Below, piece by piece: positions 34,300-45,163 of a DNA stretch of 64,000 nucleotides. Origin of the DNA: Branchipolynoe longqiensis (taxonomy: Eukaryota; Annelida; Polychaeta; Phyllodocida; Polynoidae); contig CM059191.1 in NCBI GenBank assembly GCA_030323885.1, positions 107,056,844-107,120,843 on the forward strand. The letters are read 5' to 3'. Positions within the stretch are counted from its first letter, which is position 1. Every line of letters starts with the position of its first letter. The translations under genes were made by a program, and so were the position numbers. The notes below the pieces were generated by a model. That model was not told the origin of the DNA, searched no databases, and worked only from the letters and a program-made list of their open reading frames with translations.

Positions 34300-36088
34300 G
34301 GGGCGAGGATGGATTGGTGGGATGGAAGGGTGGAGGTGAAGTGAGATATAAGGTGAGGATGAGGTGAGGTGGGGGTGGGGTGAGGTGGGAGTGGGGGTGG
34401 GGTGAGGTGAGGATGGTGAAGTGAGATATAAGGTGAGGATGAGGAGGTGGATGAGGGGGTGGGGGGGTGAGAGGTGGGTGGGGTGGGGTGTGTGGGGAGG
34501 TGGAGTGTGGTGAGGTTGAGGGGTAAGGTGGGGTGAGGTGAGGGTGGGGTGGGGTGGAGTGGGGGTGGGGTGGTGGTGAGGTGAGGTGGGTGGTGAGGTG
34601 ATGGTGAGGTGAGGTGAGATGAGGTGAGGAGATGATGGTGAGGTGAGATGAGAGAGGGTGAGGTGAGAGTGAGGTGAGGTGATGTGATGGTGAGAGTGTG
34701 GTGAGGGAGGTGAGGGTGAGGTGAGGGTGGGGTGAGATGAGCGTGAGGTGAAGGTGAGGGTGAAGTGAGGGGGTTGGGAGGTGAGACAGGGAGTAGGTGA
34801 GGTGAAGGTGAGGTGATGTAGGATGAGTGTGAGGTTAGGTGAGGGTGGGTGAGGTAGGTGAGGTGAGGGTGAGGTGAGGTGAGGATTGGGGTGAGGGTGA
34901 TTAGGGTGAGGTGAGGGTGAGGTGGGGGTGTGGGGAGGTGAAGTTTGAAGTGAGGTAAGGGTTGTTGATAGGTGAGGTGGAGGGTGAGGTGAGGTGAGGA
35001 GGTAGGGGATGGGGTGAGGATGAGGGGAGGTGAGGGTGAGGTGAGGTGTGGTGAGGTGGAGGGTTGAGTGAGGTGGAGGTATGAGTGGGTGATGGTGAAG
35101 GGTGAGGTGAGGGTGAGGTGAGGGGGTGAGGGAGGGTGGAGGTGAGGATGGGTAGGGTGAGGGTGAGGTGGGGCGATGTGGAGTAGATGTGAGGTGAGAA
35201 GTGAGGGTGGAAGGTGTGAGGTGAAGTGAGGTGAGGTGGGGTGAGATTAGGTGAGGTGAGGGGGTGAGGGTTGAGGTGAGGGGTTGTTTGAGGTGGGGTG
35301 AGGTGTGAGGGTGAGGTTTGAGGGTGGGGTGATGTGAGGTGGGGAGAGGTGAGGTGGTAGGTGTGAGGTGAGGTGAAGTGAGGTGAGGGTGAGGGTGAGG
35401 GTGAGGGAAGTGAGGGGTGAGTGAGGTGGCGGGTGAGGTGAGGTTAAGTGAGTGGTGGGGTGGGTGGGAGTTGAGGTGGGGTGAGGTAAGTGAGGTGTGG
35501 AGGTGAGGTGAGGTTAAGTGGAGGGTGAGGAGGTGGGTTGTAGGAGAGGTGAAGGTGTGAGGTTAAGTTGAGGTGGTGAGGTGTGCTGAGGTGAGGGTGG
35601 GTGAGGGTGGGGTGTTGAGGTTAAGTGTGAGGTGGGGTGAGGTAGGCTGAGTGAGGTGGGTGAGGTGAGGATGAGGGTAGGTGTGAGGTGAGGTTAGGGT
35701 GAGTGTTAGGTGGGGGGTGAGTTGTGGTTTTGGTTGTGGGGTGAGGTGAGGCTAAGTGAGGTGTGAGGTTAGGTGGTTGAGGTTGAAGTGAGGGTGAGGT
35801 GGGGTGAGGTGAGGTTAAGTGAGTGTGGGGTTTGGTGAGGTGAGGTTAAGTGAGGGTGAGGTGGGGTGAGGTGAGGCTAAGTGAGTGTGGGGTTAGATGA
35901 GGTGAGGTTAAGTGAGGGTGAGGTGGGGTGAGGTGAGGTTAAGTGAGGGTGAGGTGGGGTGAGGTTAAGTGAGGGTGAGGTGGGGTGAGGTGAGGTTAAG
36001 TGAGTGTGGGGTTAGGTGAGGTGAGGTTAAGTGAGGGTGAGGTGGGGTGAGGTGAGGTTAAGTGAGGGTGAGGTAAGGTGAGGTGAGG
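34300..36088. repeat. GGTGAG-rich G-skewed minisatellite
   Basis: GGTGAGGTGAGG-type motifs fill the interval. The right end (about 35780-36088) is orderly, with repeated AAGTGAGGGTGAGGTGGGGT and GAGGTGAGGTT blocks of about 30 bp. The left and middle parts show many single-base insertions and deletions. Strong G/C strand asymmetry makes R-loops or quadruplexes likely. Confidence 0.92.
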
Positions 36089-36117
36089 CCACCTGTCCAT
36101 CAGCACCACGCTGGCCG

Positions 36118-36295
36118 TACATAAAGGTGGGACGATCATGTGGTTAGAGTTACTGTGTGAGGCTCAGGGTACAATCCCAGCCACGTCAAATACAAGATTT
36201 ACAAATATGTTTATCTCTGATTGTCGTGTGAATGACATAACTAGGATAAAGCAAGGGCTGGTTGATTTGCTGTCAGGATAATGTGACTGAGTCAG
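36118..36295 (+). mobile_element. partial tRNA-derived SINE
   Basis: A B-box-like GGGTACAATCC at 36167-36177 follows an A-box-like TGGTTAGAGTTACTGTGTG. The body has TGTCAGGATAATGTGACTGA at 36271, identical to the body block of the SINE at 15282. The head and the 3' end are incomplete or diverged. Confidence 0.6.
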
Positions 36296-36329
36296 TGAGT
36301 GTGATAATTCAAATGAAATAGTCTGGCTT

Positions 36330-36480
36330 AAAACGTGCATGTAAATGCACCTCTAAATCGATTTAGCGTTAAGTCGACTCAACTAGTTCACTTCATGTAA
36401 ACGAGTTTGTGAGGTGGATTAGTTTAACCGATTAAACCGTATGAATGCATTAAACTGGCTTAGGTAGTGAGCTGGTTCAT
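36330..36480 (+). repeat. left arm of a diverged outer inverted repeat
   Basis: The arm contains ACGTGCATG, TAAATCGATTTAG, GTAAACGAG and TTAAACTGGCTTAG in this order. The inverse complement of 42180-42335 has the same order (GCGTGCATAG, TAAATCGGTTTAG, TTAAACGAGAC, TTAAACTGGTTTAAG). The pair brackets the second YR retroelement and may be the ends of an older DNA transposon into which it inserted. Confidence 0.4.
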
Positions 36481-36505
36481 TTTCTTCAATTTTGCACCCT
36501 CTCAT

Positions 36506-36540
36506 TATTAAGTCACGCTCCTAAATAGCAGAATTTGATC
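36506..36540 (+). repeat. 35-bp flanking direct repeat, left copy
   Basis: TATTAAGTCACGCTCCTAAA and its continuation match 42026-42060 at 33 of 35 positions. The two copies lie immediately outside the second YR retroelement. A third, looser copy is at 42070-42103, so the host site is probably a small tandem repeat. Confidence 0.7.
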
Positions 36541-37379
36541 TTTAAATGACGCGAACACACGGGGGGAGTAAAAGACTTTTTATTAAAGTCACTAAGGTAT
36601 TACATAAACAAATGTTAATGATGTAACAAATCAACCTGTTGCGCACATGCGCGCGCGCTGCCCCAATGGGCGTAAGGGGCGCTAAGATAAAGTAATAATA
36701 ATATGTAATGATGTGTAAGTTCATTTGCCAATGGCTAAGTCAATATGCTGGGTGTTGAACCCGGTACCTGCGGGGAGCGGCCGCAGCCGGCCCGCTGTGT
36801 GGCGGGCGGCGTGCCCTCCCCCCCCCTCGCGCGCCCAGTGTCCCCCCCCCTCTTGCTCAAAGGGTGGGTGGGAGAGGTCAAGGCTCGTCCTCTGCCATCA
36901 GGGCAGCAGCCAGGCTGGGGGAGGGACGAGGCGCGCACATCCGAGCGGTTGCTGAGCAGCTCGGGATGCGTGGTGGCAAGGCGCGCGCGGCCAGAAGAGT
37001 GAGGGCAGTTAGGGGAGCCGGGAGGTGCCCCGGCTCGCTCCCCCCTCCCCCCACCCCCCGCGGGTGGGAGGGGGCAGCGAGTGCGCTGAGGCGGCGCGTT
37101 TTCCTTGTGCCGACCCCGGCACTGGGGGTCGGATTTCCTCCCCCCGCCCTATCTTAACGAGGCCGACAAGGTCATTAGTCCTGGGCTATCGCCCGGTGCG
37201 GCGACCTCCGTGTTGCGCATTTAAACCCCAGCGGCGAGCCGCTGGGCATGAATCAGTGAAAAATTGATGGTGCTTTTTGTTTTATTACGCTTGCTCGCAT
37301 GTGTTTACCACTGGCTCTACTGAATAGCTGATGTTGACAGTGACTGGTACTCGCTTGATCTTTTAAATTTTAGTAACCA

Positions 37380-37703
37380 GCAGTGGGCAAAGGCCCACAA
37401 CAAATTGGTGTGTCGGCTCCATTAAGATAAGATGGAGGGGAGGCCACAGCCCCAGAGGTTAGCGTACTCAGTGCAGGACCAGCAGTGGCACGGCAGGCAC
37501 TGTCGGCCTGCTAATGGGCATGACATCGCCATTTAGATAAGGCAGGGGGCGGCCTCGGCCACATCAAGTCGCCGCCCAGCCGCCGCCACTCAGCATCGCG
37601 CGAGCGCGGGTTCACCACATGCTCTGAGCTGCTCAGCCTTCGCTTTCGGCTGCTGCCTACACTAACCTCCCCCGGCACTGCGCGTCTGCCATGGCGGGGG
37701 ACG
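37380..37703 (+). repeat. A1 split direct repeat of YR retroelement 2
   Basis: This begins near CAACAAATTGGTGTGTCGGC and contains CCATTTAGATAAGGCAGGGG and CTTTCGGCTGCTGCCTACAC, ending at GCCATGGCGG. The second copy is 41380-41698. Confidence 0.85.
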
Positions 37704-38646
37704 GTAATTCCTCAGGCAAGTTTACCTTCCTGGAGTAGGCTTCCCAGGCAGGCCTCAACTGTGAGACGACTGCCACAATGTCCCAGGAGGCGATGACCAA
37801 CATGCCATCCCTCCGAGCGGTCAACAAAGATGACTTCGCCATGCTGGATGTATCGCGCGGGCAGGGCCCCCTCCTCCGAGTCGTGCTCACCACCCTGGGG
37901 AACCAGACATTCCAGGGCAGCACCAGTCCTGGGTGGGGGGAGGACAGCCAGCCCACCCACGCGTAGGTCGACCACACTGTAGTGGCCGACCGACAACGTA
38001 ACGCCGAGAAGGCGAGACAGGAGCGCCATGCGACACAGGCCCGGCCCCGACCCGCGCCACAATGTCATGATATGCGCCAAAACCAGCAAGTCTTTGCGTA
38101 TCATAAACTATCTGCCCCACACTGTTCGCGAGCGTGTCACAAAAAAATGGAAAGAGTACCTCCAGTTAGTCGACCCTCAAGACTGAGGAGGACAGTATCG
38201 CCTGCATTTATCTGACGCAAGGCGAGTGGGGAGTGGCCAACCAATGCCTCTTCGTGCACCTCCTCCAGATGGGGCATGTGGCTAGAAATGATGTGGTATA
38301 CTACCTGGCATACACCGCCAGCATCTACAGCTTCACGGCACGGTTTAAGTGGCAGTCGATCGTGGAGTATGAGACCCAATAAAGTGAAGTGCAAGCTGAG
38401 CGCGGTACCGCCTGGGGCACGCCTACGACTTACCAGGAGATGCAGCTTCTCGTCCCCAGGCAGTGCCCCCACCCCCACCATGAAAGGCTGCGGTGTACAC
38501 ACTGCCGGCAGCCAGCATCACAACAGGGCGCCGCGCACCGGCTCCACCGTCACCGCCGCAGGCGAAAAAGTGATATGCCAGCTGTTCGCCAACACAGGGA
38601 AGTGCCCGTACTCTCCGTGCAAGTACAAACACGCCAAGAGGGAATA
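37690..38646 (+). pseudogene. gag-like ORF of YR retroelement 2 (broken)
   Basis: The opening frame (from about 37691, MAGDGNSSGKFTFLE) meets a stop within about 20 codons. Several frames then follow each other up to 38646. The last part (38276-38646) ends in a CCCH zinc finger, CQLFANTGKCPYSPCKYKH, with spacing C-x8-C-x4-C-x3-H, probably for RNA binding. At least three disruptions precede it. Confidence 0.6.
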
Positions 38647-38653
38647 GGGGAAG

Positions 38654-40075
38654 TTGGGGGGAATCCTAATACAAGAGGCCTGGGAGAGGCTGCTCCCCGC
38701 CAACACCCCTGTGCACACGAAGATCATCGCCGGAGTGCACGACGGTTTCTGCATCACCAGCTCGCCAATATCCGATACACAGTCGCACCAACCTAACCAC
38801 CCCTCAGCCATATGCCCCAACCTCCAGCCAGCCGTAGAGAGCCAGATACTGGCGGAGCTTGACAACGGCCGATACCTCAAGCGCACTGGCCTAGCGCACA
38901 TCACCAGCGCACTGGGGACGATCCCCAAGGAGGCAGGCAGTATCCGGCTGATACACGACGCCTCTCGCCCCCAGGGGCGGGGGCGCCATCAATGACTACG
39001 CCGAAGGCACAGGTTACAGCTGCTCCACCATAGAGCAGGCTGCCACCACGGTTGAGCGCTATAGTGTTCAACCAGCTCACGCAGGCGGCCATCAGGATAA
39101 TGCACGTGCGGTGTTGGCGCGACCATGTGCTGGTCTATTGCAACAATTTTGTTGTCACACACCCCTGCCGTGATACATGCCGCCCCATTATGGATGAACT
39201 CATGGCACTACTGTTTACGACCTTGGCTTCGCCATCAACTATAGGAAACCCAAAACCAACATCACCATCATCACCTTCCTGGGTGTGGCAATCAACACAA
39301 TCAATTTCACACTCGCCCTCCCGCCTGGGAAGCTCCAGGCCCTCATAAAGGAGGCGGAAGTAGCTTCACAACGCTGCAGCCTCACCAAGCGAGAGCTGCA
39401 GTCAATATGCGGAAAGCTAAACTGGGCCGCCCAGGTGATATATGGGGGGTGCACCCACCTCTGCCGTCTCCTGGACATAATAGGCACCCTCAACCGCCCC
39501 GCCCACCACGCCCACGTCAATGACGTGGTGCGCGACGATCTGCTCTGGTGGGTCCTGTTCGCCCACCACCACAATGGAGGCATGCCCATTCTCGATGCTG
39601 CCCTCGCCACAATGGCTACAACAATGGCGAGTGGTTCTCTCTGGCTTTCAGCGACTGGCCAAACACCGTGCACCTATCTATAGACTATCAGGAAGTGTTA
39701 AGCATAGTTCCGGTGGCACATCTCTGGGCACACACCTGGCAGAAGAAGCGGGTCTATATCCACACCGACAACCAAACCGCGGCCACCATTATCAACCTCG
39801 GCACCACAAAGGACCCCTTATCATAGATTACCTGCAGCAGATTTTGTTCACCTCCATGGCCTGCAATTTTAAGCTGCACGTGGTATACTACCCAGGCATT
39901 TGCAACGTCATGGCGGATGCGACGAGTCGGCTCATGTTGCATGGCAGACCGGCACACCCCCGCACCTGGCTGGTGCACACCATCACAGACAGCCGGCATG
40001 CCCCACACCACACCAGGCTGCCCGACTCAGTCGTCACACACCGCGCACCGCTCGCGCAGCCCTCAACCGAAGAGT
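38654..40075 (+). pseudogene. reverse transcriptase and RNase H of YR retroelement 2 (broken)
   Basis: RT begins around residue 70 of the first frame, with ISALGTIPKEAGSIRLIHDA. A frameshift near 38.98 kb leads to AINDYAEGTGYSCSTIEQAA. The region that should hold the first catalytic Asp is missing near 39.06 kb (ATTVER jumps to VFNQLTQAAIRIM). The YxDD box reads VYCNNF (39136-39147), with both Asp codons changed to Asn. After another frameshift come FLGVAINTINFTLALPPGKL and RELQSICGKLNWAAQVIYGG. RNase H remnants are VYIHTDNQTAATIINLGTTK and VVYYPGICNVMADATSR. Confidence 0.8.
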
Positions 40076-40972
40076 AGCGCACTACCAGCGTGGCACCCAT
40101 GCCCCCAACATGGTCAGGGCCTACACCACACACCGTAACGCATATATCAGGTTCTGCGCTGCATTGGGTTTCTTGCCAATCCCCACATCCACCACCCTGC
40201 TTTGCCGATACGCAGCGCACCTGGTGCGCCACATGTGTTACTCATCCATATGGCAGTACCTCAACATCATACATATCCTCCACCTGCAGTGGAACCTGCC
40301 TAACCCACTGGGGGGCAATTACCACCTCACCATTACCCTCCGGGGCATCCACCGCAAGCACGGCGATTCCACCCACAGCAAGGCCCCCATCACAGCCACC
40401 ATGCTGCATGCGATATTGCGCAGCATTGAGATGCACAACCCTGCCCAAATGGCAGCCTGGGCCGCGGCCCTCGTGATGTTTTGTGGGCAATTCCGGCGCT
40501 CAAATGTAATGTCCACTACCGTGGGGGATTTTGACCCATCACTGCACCTGCACTGCGTGGACGCCCAGTTTGCACAATCGGGCGTCAGCCTCACCATCCG
40601 CTGGTCCAAGAAAAACCAGTACTGCGACCTGGCGCGGGTCATCCCACTACCGCACATGGCGGCGCACCAGCTCTGCCCAACACAGGCCCTCTACAATGTC
40701 TGCCTGCTGTCCCATGAGGCCCCCCCCCCCCCATGGGGCCCCCTCCTCAGGATGGAGAGAGCCTGGGGAGGAGGCGGTGCCCTCACCGCACCCATTTTCT
40801 GGGCCATCATCAGGGGCGCCCTCCAGCGTGGCGGATATGCAGATATGCCCTCTTCAATGCGGGAACACCAGAATGGGGTGGATGGGCCTCGAACGCCTAC
40901 ATGGCGTCTGTGATCTCCGACACCACGGGCATCGGGCGTGCCACCAGCACCTTTCCGCCACGCTGTGCCTGA
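40040..40972 (+). pseudogene. tyrosine recombinase of YR retroelement 2 (broken)
   Basis: In the frame ending at 40913, an N-terminal SAM-like part (HAPNMVRAYTTHRNAYIRFC) is followed by the catalytic core. The first Arg is in MFCGQFRRSNVMSTTVGDFD and the Lys region in LTIRWSKKNQYCDLARVIPL. After a frameshift near 40.85 kb, AGTPEWGGWASNAYMASVIS resembles the C-terminal part that carries the catalytic Tyr. The His-x-x-Arg box is not recognisable. Confidence 0.7.
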
Positions 40973-41037
40973 GGCATGCTCCCCCGCAGTCTCAATATGC
41001 GTGCAACTACCACAACTGCCAGCTGGGACTTGGGATG

Positions 41038-42016
41038 CTGGGCGTGCGGGGAGAGGGCGCGCCACCCACCCGCCAGCCAGAGGGCCGGCGCACAAATCTC
41101 ATGGCAGGTGGCAAATGTGCCGGGACATTAATCCCACTTAACCTATGAACAGACTGCTTTCGTGCATACCGCCCACAGTGGCAGCACACGGGCACATTTA
41201 GCATTCATATTATTTGACTTTATTCCATGTTTATTATTCCATGTTTATTTGTCATTTGATATGTTTATTAGTTCGGACTTTAATAAAAAAGTCCTCTTTA
41301 CTCCCCCTGAGTGGTTGCATTCATTTAAGTGCCCAGTGGCCTGCCGCTGGGATTTGATTGCACAACACGGAGGTCGGCATGCCGGCGAAGGCCCGCGACA
41401 AATTGGTGTGTCGGCCCCATTAAGATAAGGTGGGGGAGGCAACAGCCCCAGAGGTCAGTGGTGTCAGCGCTGGACCAACCGAAGCGCGGCAGGCGCTGTT
41501 GGCACGCTAATGGGCATGACATCACCATTTAGATAAGGCAGGGGAGGCCTCGGCTGCACCCCGATGGCGCCCAGCTGCCGATACTCGGCATCGCACGCGC
41601 GGGGCTTCACCATGTGCTCTGAGGTGCTCAGCCTTTGCTTTCGGCTGCTGCCTACACTAACCTCCCCCGACACTGGGCGCGTCCGCCATGGCGGAGGATG
41701 GAGATTACCACTCCCACCCACCCTAAAGAAAAGGGGGGCGCAGGGACGCTGGGCGTGCAGGCCGGCGCGCAACACCTCACATCAGGTGGCGAGTGCGCTG
41801 GGACATTAATCCCAATTAACCTACCAACAGACTGCCTTCGCGCATACCGCCCACAGGGGCAGCGCGCGTGCACATTTTGCATTCATATTATTTGACTTTA
41901 TTCCATGTTTATTGTCCCATGTATATTTGTCATTTGATATGTTTATTAGTTCGGACTTTAATCAAAAGTCCTCTTTACTCCCCAACCCACCCCCCGAGTG
42001 TTCGCGTTCATTTAAA
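41038..42016 (+). repeat. B1-A2-B2 block of YR retroelement 2
   Basis: B1 (41038-41337) and B2 (41748-42016) share GGGACATTAATCCCA, CATACCGCCCACAG, TATTATTTGACTTTATTCCA, TTCGGACTTTAAT and TTTACTCCCC, ending at CATTTAA. A2 (41380-41698) lies between them and matches 37380-37703. B2 ends in GAGTGTTCGCGTTCATTTAA, whose inverse complement matches the left end at 36541-36560. Confidence 0.85.
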
Positions 42017-42025
42017 CACTATTTG

Positions 42026-42060
42026 TATTAAGTCACGCTCCTAAATATCATAATTTGATC
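42026..42060 (+). repeat. 35-bp flanking direct repeat, right copy
   Basis: This matches 36506-36540 with two differences and directly follows the end of YR retroelement 2. Confidence 0.7.
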
Positions 42061-42179
42061 ATTGCAGTGAGTAGTCACACTGCTAAATAACAGAATTTGA
42101 TCTGAAGCGGTGGAATATTCATTGACATTGTGCTTTTTGTTGGTCGTTTTTGTTTTATTAACGTTTGCTCGTGCATAAT

Positions 42180-42335
42180 AAAAATGTAAACTCCCTCCTT
42201 AAACCAGTTTAACAACTGTGCAGGTGAACGAGACAACTTTCAAAACTCTGTACGTGTGAACGCAGGGCTACAACAGTTTAGTTAGTCTCGTTTAACTAAA
42301 CCGATTTAACTATGCACGCGTGAACACGACAATTA
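42180..42335 (-). repeat. right arm of a diverged outer inverted repeat
   Basis: The inverse complement aligns in block order with 36330-36480 (see that entry). Both arms contain palindrome-like TTTAACCGATTTAA-type motifs. The alignment is loose and needs to be computed. Confidence 0.4.
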
Positions 42336-42480
42336 ACTTGAATAAGTCAAGCAAGACGGAGGCCGGCTTCTGCAAGGGCTGCTCGACTCCTGCCGTCACG
42401 CTCTGCTGACTCGCCCGTACGCGGTCCGGGCGCTCTTTCACGGGCAGTGAGGCGTGACGCCGTCTGCAGGGTGTCAACGA

Positions 42481-42790
42481 CCCTATAATACTAAGACGGC
42501 TCACTCAGCCTGTACTGTGTAATCAAAATGATCAAACCCACCACTTGGTGTGCTGGTTGTTCTCTTGGTTAAACAGGTGCTATATTATATGTATAAATGT
42601 ATAAATGAAAGTGAAAGATGTGTGATGATGGCGATGATGATGATGATGATGATGCTGATGATGATGTGTATTTGTTATTAGGAATTTCACCAACCAGCAG
42701 CCAGGCTGATCAAACCCACCACAAGGTGGCACTGCAAAATTTACATTACCATTGGAGAGATAGGGAGTGAGCCGTCTTAGTATTATAGGG
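42481..42790. mobile_element. 310-bp MITE with perfect 26-bp inverted ends
   Basis: The left end CCCTATAATACTAAGACGGC then TCACTC is the exact inverse complement of 42765-42790. The interior is non-coding and includes a GAT trinucleotide run at about 42611-42665. A shared GATCAAACCCACCAC phrase occurs in direct orientation at 42530 and 42709. No target duplication is obvious. The right end abuts the TG-rich array. Confidence 0.85.
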
Positions 42791-44327
42791 TATTTGAGGG
42801 TGGGTAGGGGGGGGGGTGTCCAGGTGTGTCCGTGTGTCTGTGTGTCTGTCTGGGTAAGTGTGTCGGTGTGCATGTATAGGCATGTGTGTCTGTGTGTGTC
42901 TGTGTGTACAGGTGCATGTGTGTATGTCTATGTATATGTGTATGCATAGGCATGTGTCTGCATATGTGTGTATGTATAGACATGTGTGTATGTGTGTATG
43001 TATAGGCAGGTGTGTATGTGTATGTCTGTATGCATAGGCATGTGTGTATGTGTCTGTGTGTATGCATAGGCATGTGTGTTTGTGTCTGTGTGTATATATA
43101 TGCATGTGTATATGTGTATGTGTGTATGTATAGGCATGTGTGTCTGTATCTGTGTGTGTATGTATATTTATGTGTGTCTGTGTCTGTGTGTATGTATATA
43201 TATATGCATGTGTGTATGTGTATGTGTATATATATATATATCTGTGTCGGTGTGCATCTATATGCATGTGTGTATGTGTGTATGCATAGGCATGTGTGTC
43301 TGTGCCTGTCTGTATGTATAGGCATGTGTGTATGTGGTATGTGTATGTATGTATATGCATGTGTGTCTGTGTCTGTGTGTATGTATATATATTTGTGTCT
43401 GTGTGTATGATTGATTGAGTGGTGGTTTCTTTACACTGTGTCGGCAGTATAGGCCATATTCACAGCACTGTGTGTATGTATATGCATGTGTGTCTGTATG
43501 TATGTATGTGCATGTGTGTCTGTGTGTATGTGTATATATCTGTGTATGTGTGTATGTATATGCATGTGTGTTTGTATGTATGTGCATATGTGCATGTGTC
43601 TGTGTGTATGTATATATATGTGTGTATGTATGTATGTATATGTATGTATATGTATGTGTCTGTATGTATGTCTGTACATGTGTGTATGCATGTGTGTATG
43701 TGCCTGTGTGTCTGTATGTATGTATATGCATGTGTGTATGTATGTATGTATGTGTATGTGTGTCTGTATGTATGTATGTATGTGCATGTGTGTCTGTATG
43801 TATGTATGTTCATGTGTGTCTGTACGTATGTATGTGCATGGGTGTCTGTATGTATGTATGTGCATGTGTGTCTGTCTGTATGTATGTGCATGTGTGTATG
43901 TATGTATGTGCATGTGTGTCCGTATGTATGTATGTATGTATGTATGTGCATGTGTGTCTGTATGTATGTGCATGTGTGTCTGTATGTATGTATGTGCATG
44001 TGTGTCTGTATGTATGTATGTGCATGTGTGTCTGTATGTATGTATGTGCATGTGTGTCTGTATGTATGTGCATGTGTGTCTGTATGTATGTATGTGCATG
44101 TATATCTGTGTTTGTGTATATGTATATGCATGTGTGGCTGTATGTATGTATGTGTATGTGTGTATGTGTCTGTGTGTATGCATATATATCTGTGTCTGTG
44201 TGTATCTATATGCATGTATGTCTGTGTGTATGTATAGGCATGTGCATATGTGTCTGTCTGTATGTATATATATATGCATGTGTGTCTGTGTCTGTGTATA
44301 TATATATGTATGTGTCTGTGTGTATGC
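42791..44327. repeat. TG-rich array (GTATGTATAGGCATGTGTGT), left part
   Basis: The array is made of TGTGTCTGTG, TATGTATATATA and GGCATGTGTG phrases. It continues after the 832-bp MITE at 45164-45978, so it was one array before the insertion. Long open frames on both strands are low-complexity artefacts. Confidence 0.93.
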
Positions 44328-44331
44328 ATTA

Positions 44332-45163
44332 TGGGGCAGTCACACTACGATGTGTTTTCCGGAGTGCCGCCAACGCACAAAATATTTGCTAGCACGCGAG
44401 ACCCGTCCAACTTTTCGGCGTGTTGGGACAAAGTTTGACGGGCCGCAGCGTGTTAGTGGGGGGTTGGTGGCGCGCTATTGGCGCGTTATTGGTGCGCTAG
44501 TAGCGTGCTACTAGGGCATCAGCAGCGTGTCGGTCGCGCGTTATTGGTGTGCCTGTAGCGTGTTGATGGCGTGCTGGTCACGTCTTGGTGTTGTGTTAGT
44601 ACCGTGTCAGGGCATACAAACCCACCAGCAACATGTCAGGACACGCCGGCAGCGCGTCCACACTGCGCGGCCAACGCATCCAGGCGCGCCGGCAACACGT
44701 CCAACGCGCCGAGAAACGCTGGAGCAACGCCAATGGCATGCCCACTACCCGTCGATAGGATGTTGCAGACTCGCCGCCGGAACGGTCGCATTTTGGCGAA
44801 AAAAATGCCAACGTTAAGCGACGTTGCTCAACGGTCTGCCAGCGTTCCGCCGGCGCACCCGCAACAGGTTTCGACGTGTTGTTAATGCGTCCGTAACGTC
44901 CCCTCCAACCCGTCGGGGCGCGTTGGGGCGCGTCGAAAGTTTTGTGCAAGCACAAAACGATCGGTGCGAGCCAGCGGGCACCGACGTGTTGGCTCACACG
45001 TTGCTATCAGTGTACGTGTACCGACACGCCGGTAACATGCCGGTAATGCGCCGGTAATGCGCCGGTAACGTGCCGGACGTGTACCAACGTTTCGCCCCAA
45101 AACCCAACCCGTTGGCACGCGTTGTCCAACGCTGGTGCAACTCGTCGTAGTGTGACTGCGGCA
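44332..45163. mobile_element. 832-bp foldback-like MITE, probable PIF/Harbinger family
   Basis: The ends are TGGGGCAGTCACACTACGA and, read inward from the right, TGCCGCAGTCACACTACGA. TTA flanks both sides (44329-44331 and 45164-45166), the 3-bp target duplication typical of PIF/Harbinger. Both arms carry short tandem repeats that pair with each other: GGCGCGTTATTGGTGCGCTA on the left and GCCGGTAATGCGCCGGTAAT on the right. It has no coding capacity. It interrupts the TG-rich array. Confidence 0.8.

Larger units (their letters stand above)
36541..42025 (+). mobile_element. decayed tyrosine-recombinase retroelement 2 with complex terminal repeats
   Basis: The plus-strand order is gag-like protein with a CCCH zinc finger, RT, RNase H, tyrosine recombinase. 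Split direct repeats are present in an A1-ORFs-B1-A2-B2 order (A at 37380-37703 and 41380-41698; B at 41038-41337 and 41748-42016), the arrangement known for PAT and Ngaro elements. In addition, 36543-36690 and 37190-37255 are inverted copies of parts of the B/A2 region, which adds an inverted terminal repeat. No methyltransferase is visible. Every ORF is broken. Confidence 0.8.

Noticed and set aside
44571..44997. Open frames of 104-133 codons within the 832-bp MITE
   Set aside because: They occur on both strands of a GC-rich foldback sequence and show no domain.
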